64,000 bases of DNA from Dyadobacter sp. CY326 (GTDB lineage Bacteria > Bacteroidota > Bacteroidia > Cytophagales > Spirosomataceae). Location: assembly GCF_021390515.1 (NCBI RefSeq), contig NZ_JAJUXI010000009.1, forward strand, positions 272,706 through 336,705, given 5' to 3'. The notes beneath the pieces are model-generated. The model was not told the DNA's origin. It worked only from the letters and a program-made list of their open reading frames with translations, and made no database searches. A program made the translations under genes and the position numbers. Of the stretch, positions 34,867 to 43,661 are shown in pieces; positions within the stretch are counted from its first letter, which is position 1, and every line of letters starts with the position of its first letter.

Positions 34867-35562
34867 ATGAAAAAATTAACCGCATTCTCCCTTGCAGTCC
34901 TGATGACGCTTGTGTTTTCCGTGGCTGCTCATGCGCAGGAAACCAGAAATTTTAATTTATCAGGTTTCAGCAAGCTCGAAATGGGCAGTGCATTCAAGAT
35001 TGAAGTGAAGCAAGGAAGCAAATACAGCATTTCAACCAGCGGCCGCAGCGAAGATCTGGACGATTTGGAAGCATCTGTTAAGGGCGATGCGCTGCATTTG
35101 GGATACAAAGGCAATAATTGGAATAAAAACAGAAAAACGGTGCTTGTCGACATCACCATGCCTTCCCTGGACGGCGTGGACTTTTCAGGTGCTTGCAAGG
35201 CCAATGTTGCCCATTTTACGGGTGTCAAAAATATGGACATTGAAGTTTCCGGCGCCTCACAGGTGAATATGGACTTTTCAGCGCCCAAGGTCAACTTCGA
35301 TTTGTCAGGCGCTTCGTCGCTCATCCTGGTTGGACAAGGTGATATGTTGAGTGGTGAAGTTTCGGGTGCTTCTTCTTTTAAGGGAAGAGAGTTTTCTGCC
35401 AAAACGGTGAACATTGACGCGTCAGGAGCGAGCAGCGCGGCCGTGGTTGCCAGCAATGTCGTGCATGCAGAAGCCAGCGGGGCAAGCAGCATTCGTTACT
35501 CCGGCTCAGCGAAAGACATTCATTCGAGCACTTCGGGAGCGAGTTCGGTTAAGAGAGACTAG
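34867..35562 (+). CDS. Secreted GIN-domain (DUF2807) protein
   Basis: 231 residues with a signal peptide (MKKLTAFSLAVLMTLVFSVAA). The rest is a GIN beta-helix (~30-231) with regular repeats of SGAS/SGAC at about 20-residue spacing (DFSGACKAN, EVSGASQVN, DLSGASSL, EASGASSI). It matches the C-terminal GIN domain of the preceding gene, from which it lies 68 bp, suggesting a shared surface structure or a domain duplication. Terminator at 35591-35615. Function unknown; the family is common near PadR-PspC genes in Bacteroidota. Confidence 0.92.
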   Translation: MKKLTAFSLAVLMTLVFSVAAHAQETRNFNLSGFSKLEMGSAFKIEVKQGSKYSISTSGRSEDLDDLEASVKGDALHLGYKGNNWNKNRKTVLVDITMPSLDGVDFSGACKANVAHFTGVKNMDIEVSGASQVNMDFSAPKVNFDLSGASSLILVGQGDMLSGEVSGASSFKGREFSAKTVNIDASGASSAAVVASNVVHAEASGASSIRYSGSAKDIHSSTSGASSVKRD

Positions 35563-35590
35563 CATAACCATTCCTACATAAGTGAACAAA

Positions 35591-35615
35591 GAGCCGGCTT
35601 CTGTCGGCTTTTTTG
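35591..35615 (+). terminator. Intrinsic terminator after the GIN gene
   Basis: AGCCG...CGGCT stem (35592-35596 and 35605-35609) followed by TTTTTT. Confidence 0.8.
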
Positions 35616-35729
35616 TTTGTGTAACTTTTCAAAAAGCAACAAATCAGGTTAAGAGTAATATATTTACAGACTTTCCTTCTCTGTCATTCTTCAATTAGTG
35701 ATCTATTCAAAAACTTTTATCTGAGGAAA

Positions 35730-36587
35730 ATGAGAAGTGTGCGTTCCCCGAAATATGCTGTTATCAAGGCATTTATCCTGATTCTTTCATTTCTGACTGC
35801 GTGGGAAGCAGTTGCACAAAGCCGATCCGGAAAATACGTCAATCCCTTTGGCGTGATGAGCGTGACTGCGGGCGTGGGCGTGGCCTATTATATGGGCGAT
35901 CTGAGCGATGGCATCAATATGAAGCATTTGGGATTAGGACCTTCCATTTCAGTCGGTGGCCTTTATCGGTTGACAGAGCATGTTAGCGCGCGCGGCGAAT
36001 TGCGGTTTTATAAAGTTTCAGCTGACCAAAAATATTCCAAAAACGCGCAGAATAACCTTTCTTTCAAAACTTTCAATCCCGACATTAACCTGGGCATTCA
36101 GGCGGATTTGTATTCATTTAATAGCCACGCACGCATTAATCCTTATCTTTTTGGAGGCATAGGGTTTACATTATTAAATCCAAAAGCAAAAATCGACGGC
36201 GAATGGCACAGTCTGGCGCCATTGCGGACGGAAGGCATTAAATACAGCCGGTTACCATTGGTTTTTACAGCCGGAATTGGTGTTTCTGTCAAAACGACAG
36301 AGCGGTTAAGTCTGGGCTTGGAGCTTTGTAACAACTTTGTGAATTCTGATTATCTGGACGATGTAAGCACATTTTATCCCAATCCCGATCAACTGCCCAG
36401 CGACCTCGCCAGGCGACTTTCAGACCGTTCGCCCGAAATTGGCCTCGAACCTCGGCAGCCCGGCTGGAACCGCGGAAGTGCCAAAAGCAAAGACAGTTAT
36501 TTATTCTTTCAATTACGTGGCACTTACCTGCTCGGTAACCGCCATCAAGCCAGGGAGCGCAAGAAAACCCGTTGTCCTAAATTTTAA
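35730..36587 (+). CDS. Outer-membrane beta-barrel protein (DUF6089/PorG-like)
   Basis: 285 residues: signal peptide (~1-30, ending VAQS) and an eight-strand-type barrel with alternating beta segments (SVTAGVGVAYYMGDLSDG, YLFGGIGFTLLNPKAK, VFTAGIGVSVKTTERLSLG). The early YYMGDL motif and length resemble DUF6089 family proteins, which include the T9SS component PorG, but the match is not strong enough to name it. Ends 16 bp before the thioesterase start. Confidence 0.72.
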   Translation: MRSVRSPKYAVIKAFILILSFLTAWEAVAQSRSGKYVNPFGVMSVTAGVGVAYYMGDLSDGINMKHLGLGPSISVGGLYRLTEHVSARGELRFYKVSADQKYSKNAQNNLSFKTFNPDINLGIQADLYSFNSHARINPYLFGGIGFTLLNPKAKIDGEWHSLAPLRTEGIKYSRLPLVFTAGIGVSVKTTERLSLGLELCNNFVNSDYLDDVSTFYPNPDQLPSDLARRLSDRSPEIGLEPRQPGWNRGSAKSKDSYLFFQLRGTYLLGNRHQARERKKTRCPKF

Positions 36588-36603
36588 AAAACCAATCCTT
36601 TAT

Positions 36604-37122
36604 ATGTTAAAGCCCAAACATCCGCATCAGTCGGAGGTTACCATGACCGAAATGGTGCTTCCCAATGACACCAATACATTGAATAATCTGATGGGAGGCA
36701 GGCTTTTACATTGGATGGACATCTGCGCCGCCATTGCTGCGCAGAAACATTCGAACCGCATTGTAGTAACGGCTTCCGTGGATAATGTGTCATTTACAGA
36801 GCCTATTAAGCTCGGTAACATTGTGACGATGCAGGCGAAAGTGACCCGCGCATTTAATTCTTCGATGGAAGTTTTTTTGGAAGTTTGGGCAGAAGATATT
36901 CCGGCTGGGCAGCGTGTGAGCACAAACCGCGCTTTTTACACATTCGTCGCCGTGGATCAAAACGGCCGCCCTATTGAGGTTCCACCGCTGGAACCAGAAA
37001 CAACTGAAGAACATGAATTGTATCTGAGCGCACTTCGCCGCCGTCAATTGCGGCTCGTCTTGGCCGGTCGTATGAAACCTGCGGATGCGATCGAATTGAA
37101 AGCACTTTTTCAGGTTAATTAA
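36604..37122 (+). CDS. Acyl-CoA thioesterase (hotdog fold)
   Basis: 172 residues from ATG 36604; the open frame continues upstream inside the barrel gene, but 36604 is the first start after it. Hotdog domain with the family start VLPNDTNTLNNLMGGRLLHWMDICAAIAA (parts: NDTNTLNNLMGG, LLHWMDI), where the Asn/Asp pair is catalytic in the YciA/BACH group. Hydrolyses acyl-CoA thioesters; chain preference unknown. Confidence 0.9.
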   Translation: MLKPKHPHQSEVTMTEMVLPNDTNTLNNLMGGRLLHWMDICAAIAAQKHSNRIVVTASVDNVSFTEPIKLGNIVTMQAKVTRAFNSSMEVFLEVWAEDIPAGQRVSTNRAFYTFVAVDQNGRPIEVPPLEPETTEEHELYLSALRRRQLRLVLAGRMKPADAIELKALFQVN

Positions 37123-37176
37123 GTCAGGCTTCCTGCTATATTTTTGGTATTTTTACGGCATAAATCCATTCAAGTT

Positions 37177-37545
37177 ATGCCAAAAGAGATCATATTTTCA
37201 GATAAAGCGCCTGCTCCGATCGGACCTTACAGCCAGGCCGTCAAAATAAACGGAACCCTTTATGTTTCGGGTCAAATTGCAGCCGAGCTTGCCAAATCCG
37301 GTGACATTAAAGCCGAAACGGGCATTGTAATGCAAAACATCGGGCACATTCTCGGCGCCGCCAAATTGGGTTTCCAGAATGTGGTGAAGTCGACGATTTT
37401 TCTAAAAAATATGGACGACTTTGCGGCTGTGAATGAGATTTATGGCAGCTTTTTTACCAAAGAACCGCCTGCCCGCGAAACCGTGCAGGTTGCGCGTCTG
37501 CCTAAGGACGTGAATGTGGAAATATCCGTTGTTGCGGTCGAGTAG
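37177..37545 (+). CDS. RidA family enamine/imine deaminase
   Basis: 122 residues from ATG 37177. Signature APIGPYSQAVKINGTLYVSGQI and PARETVQVARLPKDVNVEISVVA, with Arg in PARETV that binds the substrate carboxylate. RidA hydrolyses reactive 2-aminoacrylate-type intermediates from PLP enzymes. It lies 38 bp before gltX. Confidence 0.94.
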   Translation: MPKEIIFSDKAPAPIGPYSQAVKINGTLYVSGQIAAELAKSGDIKAETGIVMQNIGHILGAAKLGFQNVVKSTIFLKNMDDFAAVNEIYGSFFTKEPPARETVQVARLPKDVNVEISVVAVE

Positions 37546-37583
37546 GACGCAAGAAATCATCCAGTAAAATTTAAGATATTATA

Positions 37584-39134
37584 ATGAGTAATAAACCTGT
37601 CCGGGTAAGATTTGCCCCCAGCCCGACCGGCCCGCTGCACGCAGGCGGCGTTCGCACTGCTTTGTATAACTATTTGTTTGCACGCCAGCAGGGTGGCCAA
37701 ATGTTGCTTCGCATTGAAGATACAGACCAGAACCGCTTCGTTCCCGGCGCGGAAGAATATGTTTTGGAAGCATTGCAATGGCTTGGAATCACCATTGACG
37801 AAGGCCCGCAGCAAGGCGGCCCACACGCGCCTTACCGCCAGTCGGAAAGAAAAGAAATGTATCGCGAATACGCAGAAAGGCTCGTTGCCGAAGGAAAAGC
37901 TTATTATGCCTTCGATACAGCCGAAGAGTTGGATGCGATGAGAAAACGGCTGGAAGCCGCCAAAGTTGCTGCGGCACAATACAATGCAATCACACGGATG
38001 GAAATGACGAATTCATTGACATTGTCTGCGGAAGAAACCAAATCCAGACTTGATAGCGGCGAAGCGTATGTGATCCGGATGAAGATCATGCCCAAGGAAG
38101 ACATTCGTTTCAATGACCTCATTCGCGGCTGGGTTGTGGTGCATTCATCGCAAATTGATGATAAGGTGCTTTTGAAATCCGACGGCATGCCCACTTACCA
38201 TTTGGCCAACATTGTGGATGATCATTTGATGGGCATTACGCACGTGATCCGCGGTGAAGAATGGCTTCCATCGGCTCCATTGCACGTTTTGCTTTACAGA
38301 TATTTAGGCTGGGAAAGCACCATGCCGCAATTCGCGCACCTTCCACTTTTGTTAAAACCAGATGGAAACGGTAAGTTATCCAAGCGGGACGCAGATCTCG
38401 GAGGCTTCCCGATCTTCCCCCTCGAATGGACCGATCCGAACACGGGCGACAAAGCAAGAGGATTCAGAGAAGAAGGTTATTTCGCGGATGCAACGGCCAA
38501 TTTTCTCGCCTTACTAGGCTGGAATGCAGGAACCGAGCAGGAGCTTTTCAATATGGAAGAGCTGATCGCCGCATTCAGCTTTGACCGCGTGCATAAGGCC
38601 GGAGCTAGATTCGACATTCAGAAAGCAAATTGGTTCAACCAGCAATATCTCAAAAACCTGGACGATGCAACGCTTATCGAGCAAGCAAAACCACTCTTTA
38701 AGGCAGCGCAAATTGAAGTTTCGGATCAGCAGGTTTCACAGATTGTGTTTTTATTAAAAGATAGAGTGCATTTTGTAAAGGAAATTGTCAGTGAATCTGT
38801 CTTTTTGTTTAACGCTCCCGAATCTTACGATCAGGAAGTGGTTTTGAAAAAATGGGATGAACAAGCAGTTAATGCAATCTCCGGTTTCAAAGATGCGCTA
38901 GCAACATTTGAGGGGGATTTTACTGCCGATCACATTAAAGCGAAACTGGCGGAAACAATGGAATCGCTTGGTATAAAAATGGGTAAAATCATGCAGGCAT
39001 TACGCCTTGCATTAACAGGCGAAGGCCATGGCCCGGACCTGATGGTGATCATGGAAATCCTGGGCAAAGATGAAGCAGTGACAAGGCTTGAAAACGCCTT
39101 AACCCGCTTACCAGCGCAAATTCGCCTGGCATAA
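37584..39134 (+). CDS. gltX: Glutamate--tRNA ligase
   Basis: 516 residues. Class I synthetase: HIGH motif as PSPTGPLHAGGVRT and KMSKS motif as GKLSKRD, with the anticodon-binding helical domain at the C-terminus. Charges tRNA-Glu. Length and motifs are normal. Likely co-transcribed with ridA. Confidence 0.97.
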   Translation: MSNKPVRVRFAPSPTGPLHAGGVRTALYNYLFARQQGGQMLLRIEDTDQNRFVPGAEEYVLEALQWLGITIDEGPQQGGPHAPYRQSERKEMYREYAERLVAEGKAYYAFDTAEELDAMRKRLEAAKVAAAQYNAITRMEMTNSLTLSAEETKSRLDSGEAYVIRMKIMPKEDIRFNDLIRGWVVVHSSQIDDKVLLKSDGMPTYHLANIVDDHLMGITHVIRGEEWLPSAPLHVLLYRYLGWESTMPQFAHLPLLLKPDGNGKLSKRDADLGGFPIFPLEWTDPNTGDKARGFREEGYFADATANFLALLGWNAGTEQELFNMEELIAAFSFDRVHKAGARFDIQKANWFNQQYLKNLDDATLIEQAKPLFKAAQIEVSDQQVSQIVFLLKDRVHFVKEIVSESVFLFNAPESYDQEVVLKKWDEQAVNAISGFKDALATFEGDFTADHIKAKLAETMESLGIKMGKIMQALRLALTGEGHGPDLMVIMEILGKDEAVTRLENALTRLPAQIRLA

Positions 39135-39229
39135 TTGTGATATAACCGTTGGAATTAAACTGACTTGAAAAGAGTAATCGGTTCCATAATTTAGTAATCA
39201 TTCGAAATGACCGCTTTGCGGCGAGACAC

Positions 39230-39484
39230 ATGGCTAAGAAGAAACCAAACGATACGACCAAACCAGCTGCGGAAAAGCCCCGGGTTCACAAAGACCTGGA
39301 TGGTTTTGATATTCAAATCAATTCATTTGGTGAGATCACCACGAGCTTTGATATGGACCGTATCAATGAATTTTTGAACAAAAATGTGGATGACAAAAAG
39401 CTCCGCGACCGGGAGGACATTCCTGGCCGGAAGACCCGCAAAAAGAAGAAGACCAGTGAGGAAGAGGAGGAGGAAGAAGAGTAG
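39230..39484 (+). CDS. Hypothetical protein with basic and poly-Glu tail
   Basis: 84 residues. N-terminus MAKKKPNDTTKP, a short central conserved block (~30-60; DIQINSFGEITTSFDMDRINEFLN) and a C-terminal tail of Lys/Arg then eight Glu. Small, charged, no signal peptide. No family recognised, but conserved-looking central block and position between gltX and the AIM24 gene support a real gene. Confidence 0.7.
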   Translation: MAKKKPNDTTKPAAEKPRVHKDLDGFDIQINSFGEITTSFDMDRINEFLNKNVDDKKLRDREDIPGRKTRKKKKTSEEEEEEEE

Positions 39485-39536
39485 CAAGTGGTCATTGCAG
39501 TTCAGCTTACTATCAAATTAAACCTTTTACGCAAAG

Positions 39537-40316
39537 ATGATCTCTCACGAAATCGATTACAAAATTATTGGCGACGATATCCAGGTCGTAGAAATTGAGC
39601 TGGATCCAAACGAAACCGTGATTGCAGAAGCAGGCGCAATGCTGTTCATGGAAGACGGCATTCAGTTTGAAACCAAAATGGGCGACGGGTCGGAAGCGAA
39701 CCAGAGCATTATGGGCAAGATTTTCCAGGCAGGAACGCGGTTAATCACCGGAGAATCGCTCTTCATGACTCACTTTACAAATAGAGGCTATGGCAAGAAA
39801 AAAGTCGCTTTTGCAGCGCCTTACCCGGGGACCGTAATGCCGATTGATCTTTCCAAAATATACGGAAATGAGCTGATCGTCCAGAAAGATGGCTTCCTAT
39901 GCGCTGCAATGGGAACGAGCATGAAAATTCATTTCAACCAGCGTTTTGGCTCCGGCTTATTTGGTGGCGAAGGTTTTATATTACAAAAAATCAAAGGCGA
40001 TGGAATGGCGTTCGTGCATGCGGGCGGCGTGGTGATCGAGCGACAGTTGAATAACGAATCCATTCGCATAGACACAGGCTGTGTAGTTGCTTTTGAACAA
40101 TCGCTAAGCTTCGACATTCAGCGTTCCGGTGGTTTAAAATCAATGGTCTTTGGCGGAGAAGGAATGTTCCTGGCCACATTGCGCGGAACCGGGCGTTGCT
40201 GGATCCAGTCGATGCCGATTTCTAAATTGATTCAGCGCCTGGCCGTGATGGGGCCTAATTCAGGAAAAGAAAGCGGTTCGGTTATTGGTGGTTTGGGGAG
40301 ATTATTTGAAGACTGA
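39537..40316 (+). CDS. TIGR00266/AIM24 family protein
   Basis: 259 residues, beta-rich AIM24 domain throughout; GEAGAMLFMEDGIQFETKMG-type start (EAGAMLFM) and a Gly-rich middle (GSGLFGGEGFILQKIKGDG) with FVHAGGVVIE. Family of unknown biochemical role, named from yeast mitochondrial AIM24. Terminator 40355-40383 follows. Confidence 0.92.
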   Translation: MISHEIDYKIIGDDIQVVEIELDPNETVIAEAGAMLFMEDGIQFETKMGDGSEANQSIMGKIFQAGTRLITGESLFMTHFTNRGYGKKKVAFAAPYPGTVMPIDLSKIYGNELIVQKDGFLCAAMGTSMKIHFNQRFGSGLFGGEGFILQKIKGDGMAFVHAGGVVIERQLNNESIRIDTGCVVAFEQSLSFDIQRSGGLKSMVFGGEGMFLATLRGTGRCWIQSMPISKLIQRLAVMGPNSGKESGSVIGGLGRLFED

Positions 40317-40354
40317 TACTTCCGCCGCCGGGCGGCCAAAGTGTACATTCTAAG

Positions 40355-40383
40355 GCAAGCGCGAAAGTGCTTGCTTTTTTTTA
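40355..40383 (+). terminator. Intrinsic terminator after the AIM24-like gene
   Basis: GCAAGC (40355-40360) pairs with GCTTGC (40369-40374), followed by a T run; also at the stop of the convergent lipoprotein gene. Confidence 0.78.
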
Positions 40384-41388
40384 TTTCACAATATAAAGAC
40401 CTTCGCCGGTTCCCAGCCACATTTCGCCATTAGGGCTTTCAGCAAAGACGAATATTCCGCTTGTGCCTGATTTTTTGAATTTCCATTCTTTGCCATTGAA
40501 AATGCCATATTCCTTGTCGGCGCCGGAAAAGGATGCCCAAAGATTTCCGTTTTTATCCGAGTAAATCGATTGGGTGCTGTAAATCACCGATTGTTCATCA
40601 GGCAAGCTAACAATTTGCGCTTTGCTGCCATTGAACTTGAAAATCTGTGGCCTTCCGGCGATCATTAAACTCGACAAGCCATAATCAATGGACGCGACCA
40701 GTTCATTGTTTGTGTTGACGGCAATGTTTCCGAAATAATAAGGTTTAAAGCCTAACTCTTTTGATCCAACAACTGAAATGATGTCATCGGGGCCTATTTT
40801 GGCAAGGGAGCCGTCATCAGCGCCATCATTAAGCGCCACCCAAACCTGATTGGACTGGTCAACTTTAATGTCTTGTATTAAATTTCCTGGCAGTTTGGAA
40901 TTGGCCGGAGTGAAGGTTTTGAATATTGATCCGTCATATTTCACCAATCCGCCTGATTGAAAACTGCTGCAAGAAAACCAAACGTCATCATTGGCATCGA
41001 TTGCAATGGACCGGACTGAGTTTTTGGGAAGGCCAAATGCACTGGCTTCAAATCTCGTGAATTTTGATCCGTTGTATTTGATCAGATCATTGCTGCCGAT
41101 CCAAACATTACCAGCCTTATCAACTTCAATGTCCATAATAGCGGCCTTTGTGATGATGGAATTGGACGAATCGAAAATTTTGGCCGTTACACCATCGAAT
41201 TTGATCAATCCCTGACTCAGCGTTCCGAGCCAGGCATTGCCTCTTTTGTCAAACGCAATGCTGGTGATGAAAAAATCTTTTAACGCAATATCTGAAAGCA
41301 CACGGCCGTCGGGAGTGACATCCGAGGAATCCTTTTTGCAAGAGCTTAACAAAATCATCAGTGCGAAAATCAATGCAGAGCTTCTCAT
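40381..41388 (-). CDS. Lipoprotein with two-component-regulator-type beta-propeller repeats
   Basis: 335 residues from ATG 41388; lipobox MILLSSC gives lipid Cys17. At least six short repeats of the form NVWIGSNDLIKYNG or DVWFSCSSFQSGGLVKYDG, the Reg_prop propeller unit, fill the rest. In this phylum the same repeats sense ligands in hybrid kinases, but here there is no kinase, so a surface binding role is likely. Convergent with the AIM24 gene, with which it shares a terminator region. Confidence 0.83.
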   Translation of the reverse strand: MRSSALIFALMILLSSCKKDSSDVTPDGRVLSDIALKDFFITSIAFDKRGNAWLGTLSQGLIKFDGVTAKIFDSSNSIITKAAIMDIEVDKAGNVWIGSNDLIKYNGSKFTRFEASAFGLPKNSVRSIAIDANDDVWFSCSSFQSGGLVKYDGSIFKTFTPANSKLPGNLIQDIKVDQSNQVWVALNDGADDGSLAKIGPDDIISVVGSKELGFKPYYFGNIAVNTNNELVASIDYGLSSLMIAGRPQIFKFNGSKAQIVSLPDEQSVIYSTQSIYSDKNGNLWASFSGADKEYGIFNGKEWKFKKSGTSGIFVFAESPNGEMWLGTGEGLYIVK

Positions 41389-41466
41389 GAGGATCAGGGT
41401 TTGGTTTGTTTTCAGAATTGACACCAATTTTCAAGAAATCGTTGGAAATGATTGATTGTCATTGTG

Positions 41467-43533
41467 TTAATCGATGACAACCATTTTCTGCGTGCTAGCG
41501 CCGGTTTCTGTAACGATGCGCAATATGTAAATGCCAGCTGGCAATGAATGGATCGGGCGAATGGCTAACAAACCAATGATTTCGCGATCCGAGATAAAGA
41601 TGGGATGCTCGCGTCCGGCTACATCGAAAAGAGCGAATTGTGGAGCGAAGCCTGTTTCATTTGTTTGAATATAGAATGCTTGTCTGGTCACGGGATTAGG
41701 GAAGGTAATAAGTCTTGGCACCGCGCCAGGTTCGAGAATGGTCACAATGGGCGAATAGGAGAAGCGACCATCCACGTATTCCATTCTCACGCGATAAAAT
41801 ATCGTTTTTGCATCGGTTTGGGTGTCCGTGTAAGCATACAAGCCTGAGCTTCTTCCATTATCAGGAACGTTGTATTGTTCCAAATCTGTGTAATTCTCGC
41901 CATCTGTTGTTTTTTCCAAAATCAGAAGGTGCATGCCCGGACTTGCGGATGTTAACCAGTTCAGGTTAATGCTTTGATTTGTTTTAACCGCATAAATTGA
42001 GTTTACAATCTGTACAGACCTGTAAGCGGAATTGACATAAAATAATGTAGAAAAGCTTCCTGCAAGATTAGGCGATGTTCCCGCGAGGCGAATGCTGTAA
42101 TTTCCGTCCGCAAGATTAACTGGAAGGTTGATAAGCAAAGGATTTTCACTTCCTATGCCCACAGTGTCTACGAACTTTTCGTTTTCATCAAATAATTCTG
42201 CTCGCAAGGAAAGTCCTTCTTCGCTCGTGCCGAGGATTTTGTAACCCATGTAAAAAGATGCACCGGGAAAAGCGGTGGAAGGCGTTACGCCTGTGTGGAT
42301 CGAGTTGGCAGGCTGTAAAGGGATAATTTTCTTAAAAAGAGAGTCAGTCAATGCGCGGTTCCAGGCTGTGGCAGCCAATGTCAGTCCCTGAATGCCGCCC
42401 GAGACATTTTCAAAATGCTCTGAAACGGGGCGTGGAATTTGGATCGTATCCAGATTTGGGCCGGGGAATGTGTTGAAGCCTTTTAATGAGGACAGCCTGT
42501 TTTGTGCATTGATGATTGGCAAATAGGGCTCTTTAATAATGTTGCTGGCCGAGTTTTTGGCAATGATCCAGGGCACATTGTAACCTGCGTCGGCTCGCGC
42601 ATTTGTGATTAAAGTTTGAATGTTGGTAAAGTAACCCTGCTCTGTGAATTTCAACTGCGCATCATTTTCACCATGCGACCAAAGCACCGCTCTAATGCCG
42701 AGCCACGAATTCATGTGGCGAATTGTGTTAACAATGTTGGAGTAAGGCTGTCTGTTTGGCCAAGATTTGCCAACATAAGGATTAAAAGCATCCTTCCCAG
42801 AAGCCGCATCACGGTAACTTTCCGAATTAGCCGCAGCCCAAGCTGCATTGAAAAAAAGAATGGGCGTTTTCAGTCTTTTCGACAGCATATCACCCAATTC
42901 TCCCCAATACCAGGCCGTTTCACCGGAAGGAAAAATGAAATTATCTTTTGACAAAACATCAAATGAAGGTTTCGGCATGGGCGCATTCGGCGCAACAGTG
43001 ATGTTATCTGCATTCAATGCTTTATTCACGGCATTCATGGAAATCACCTGATCAGAAGCACTTTTCGCTCCTAACCCAGGCAAGCCCATTGCATTGGAGT
43101 TTCCCGCTACAAGAAAGACTTCTCCTACGCCAAGCCTAGCCACCGAAACAGAATCAATGCCGCCATTACGCTTGATGGCGGAGATTTCGAGGCGATACCA
43201 GCCCGTTTCTGCTTTAATCAATGCGGTTAGAAATCCCTGACGGATCTGCTCCTCGTCAAAGGTCCAGGTTTTGACTTTATGCACATTGCCTTCAATGGGC
43301 GTGAGGCGTCCTTCAATGCTTGCATAAGGTTGAAAAGCATAACCAGTTATAGCAATTTGAGCTGATCCTGCCGTGTCGCGCTGGACGATCTGATTCGTGG
43401 TGGGCGTGGTTAAAGTTATTTGCGCATTTGCAGAACAGGCCAACATTAGCAATAGTGCCGCAAAAAGAAAGCCAACAATTGCTGTGAAGCTTTTGAATAA
43501 AACAATGCAATGTGTTCGTAGCGTCTTTGGCAT
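41467..43533 (-). CDS. Secreted sialate O-acetylesterase-like protein with T9SS sorting domain
   Basis: 688 residues from ATG 43533, which precedes a signal peptide (hydrophobic VGFLFAALLLMLACSANA). SASA-type SGNH esterase domain: FLVAGNSNAMG (catalytic-Ser motif as N-S-N variant GNSNAMG) and WSHGENDAQL, the Asp/His-type block. After two beta domains (Ig-like), a T9SS type A sorting domain ends the protein (ITFPNPVTRQAFYIQ...GIYILRIV). Exported through T9SS and probably attached to the surface; may deacetylate carbohydrate. The Ser/Asn variant of the catalytic loop makes activity uncertain. Confidence 0.83.
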   Translation of the reverse strand: MPKTLRTHCIVLFKSFTAIVGFLFAALLLMLACSANAQITLTTPTTNQIVQRDTAGSAQIAITGYAFQPYASIEGRLTPIEGNVHKVKTWTFDEEQIRQGFLTALIKAETGWYRLEISAIKRNGGIDSVSVARLGVGEVFLVAGNSNAMGLPGLGAKSASDQVISMNAVNKALNADNITVAPNAPMPKPSFDVLSKDNFIFPSGETAWYWGELGDMLSKRLKTPILFFNAAWAAANSESYRDAASGKDAFNPYVGKSWPNRQPYSNIVNTIRHMNSWLGIRAVLWSHGENDAQLKFTEQGYFTNIQTLITNARADAGYNVPWIIAKNSASNIIKEPYLPIINAQNRLSSLKGFNTFPGPNLDTIQIPRPVSEHFENVSGGIQGLTLAATAWNRALTDSLFKKIIPLQPANSIHTGVTPSTAFPGASFYMGYKILGTSEEGLSLRAELFDENEKFVDTVGIGSENPLLINLPVNLADGNYSIRLAGTSPNLAGSFSTLFYVNSAYRSVQIVNSIYAVKTNQSINLNWLTSASPGMHLLILEKTTDGENYTDLEQYNVPDNGRSSGLYAYTDTQTDAKTIFYRVRMEYVDGRFSYSPIVTILEPGAVPRLITFPNPVTRQAFYIQTNETGFAPQFALFDVAGREHPIFISDREIIGLLAIRPIHSLPAGIYILRIVTETGASTQKMVVID

Positions 43534-43604
43534 AAACCTAATTTGAAAACCCGACTGAATGTTCAATTTAACTTTAATTACGCTGTTGCGGCTATCCTTA
43601 TTGC

Positions 43605-43642
43605 ATAAAAAAAGAGCCGGTCCAAAAACTGAACCGGCTCTT
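43605..43642 (-). terminator. Intrinsic terminator of the SusCD operon
   Basis: Perfect 10-base arms AAGAGCCGGT (43612-43621) and ACCGGCTCTT (43633-43642); on the minus strand it is followed by TTTTTTT. It lies 20 bp after the susD stop. Confidence 0.9.
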
Positions 43643-43661
43643 AGCAAACATATTCTAAGTC

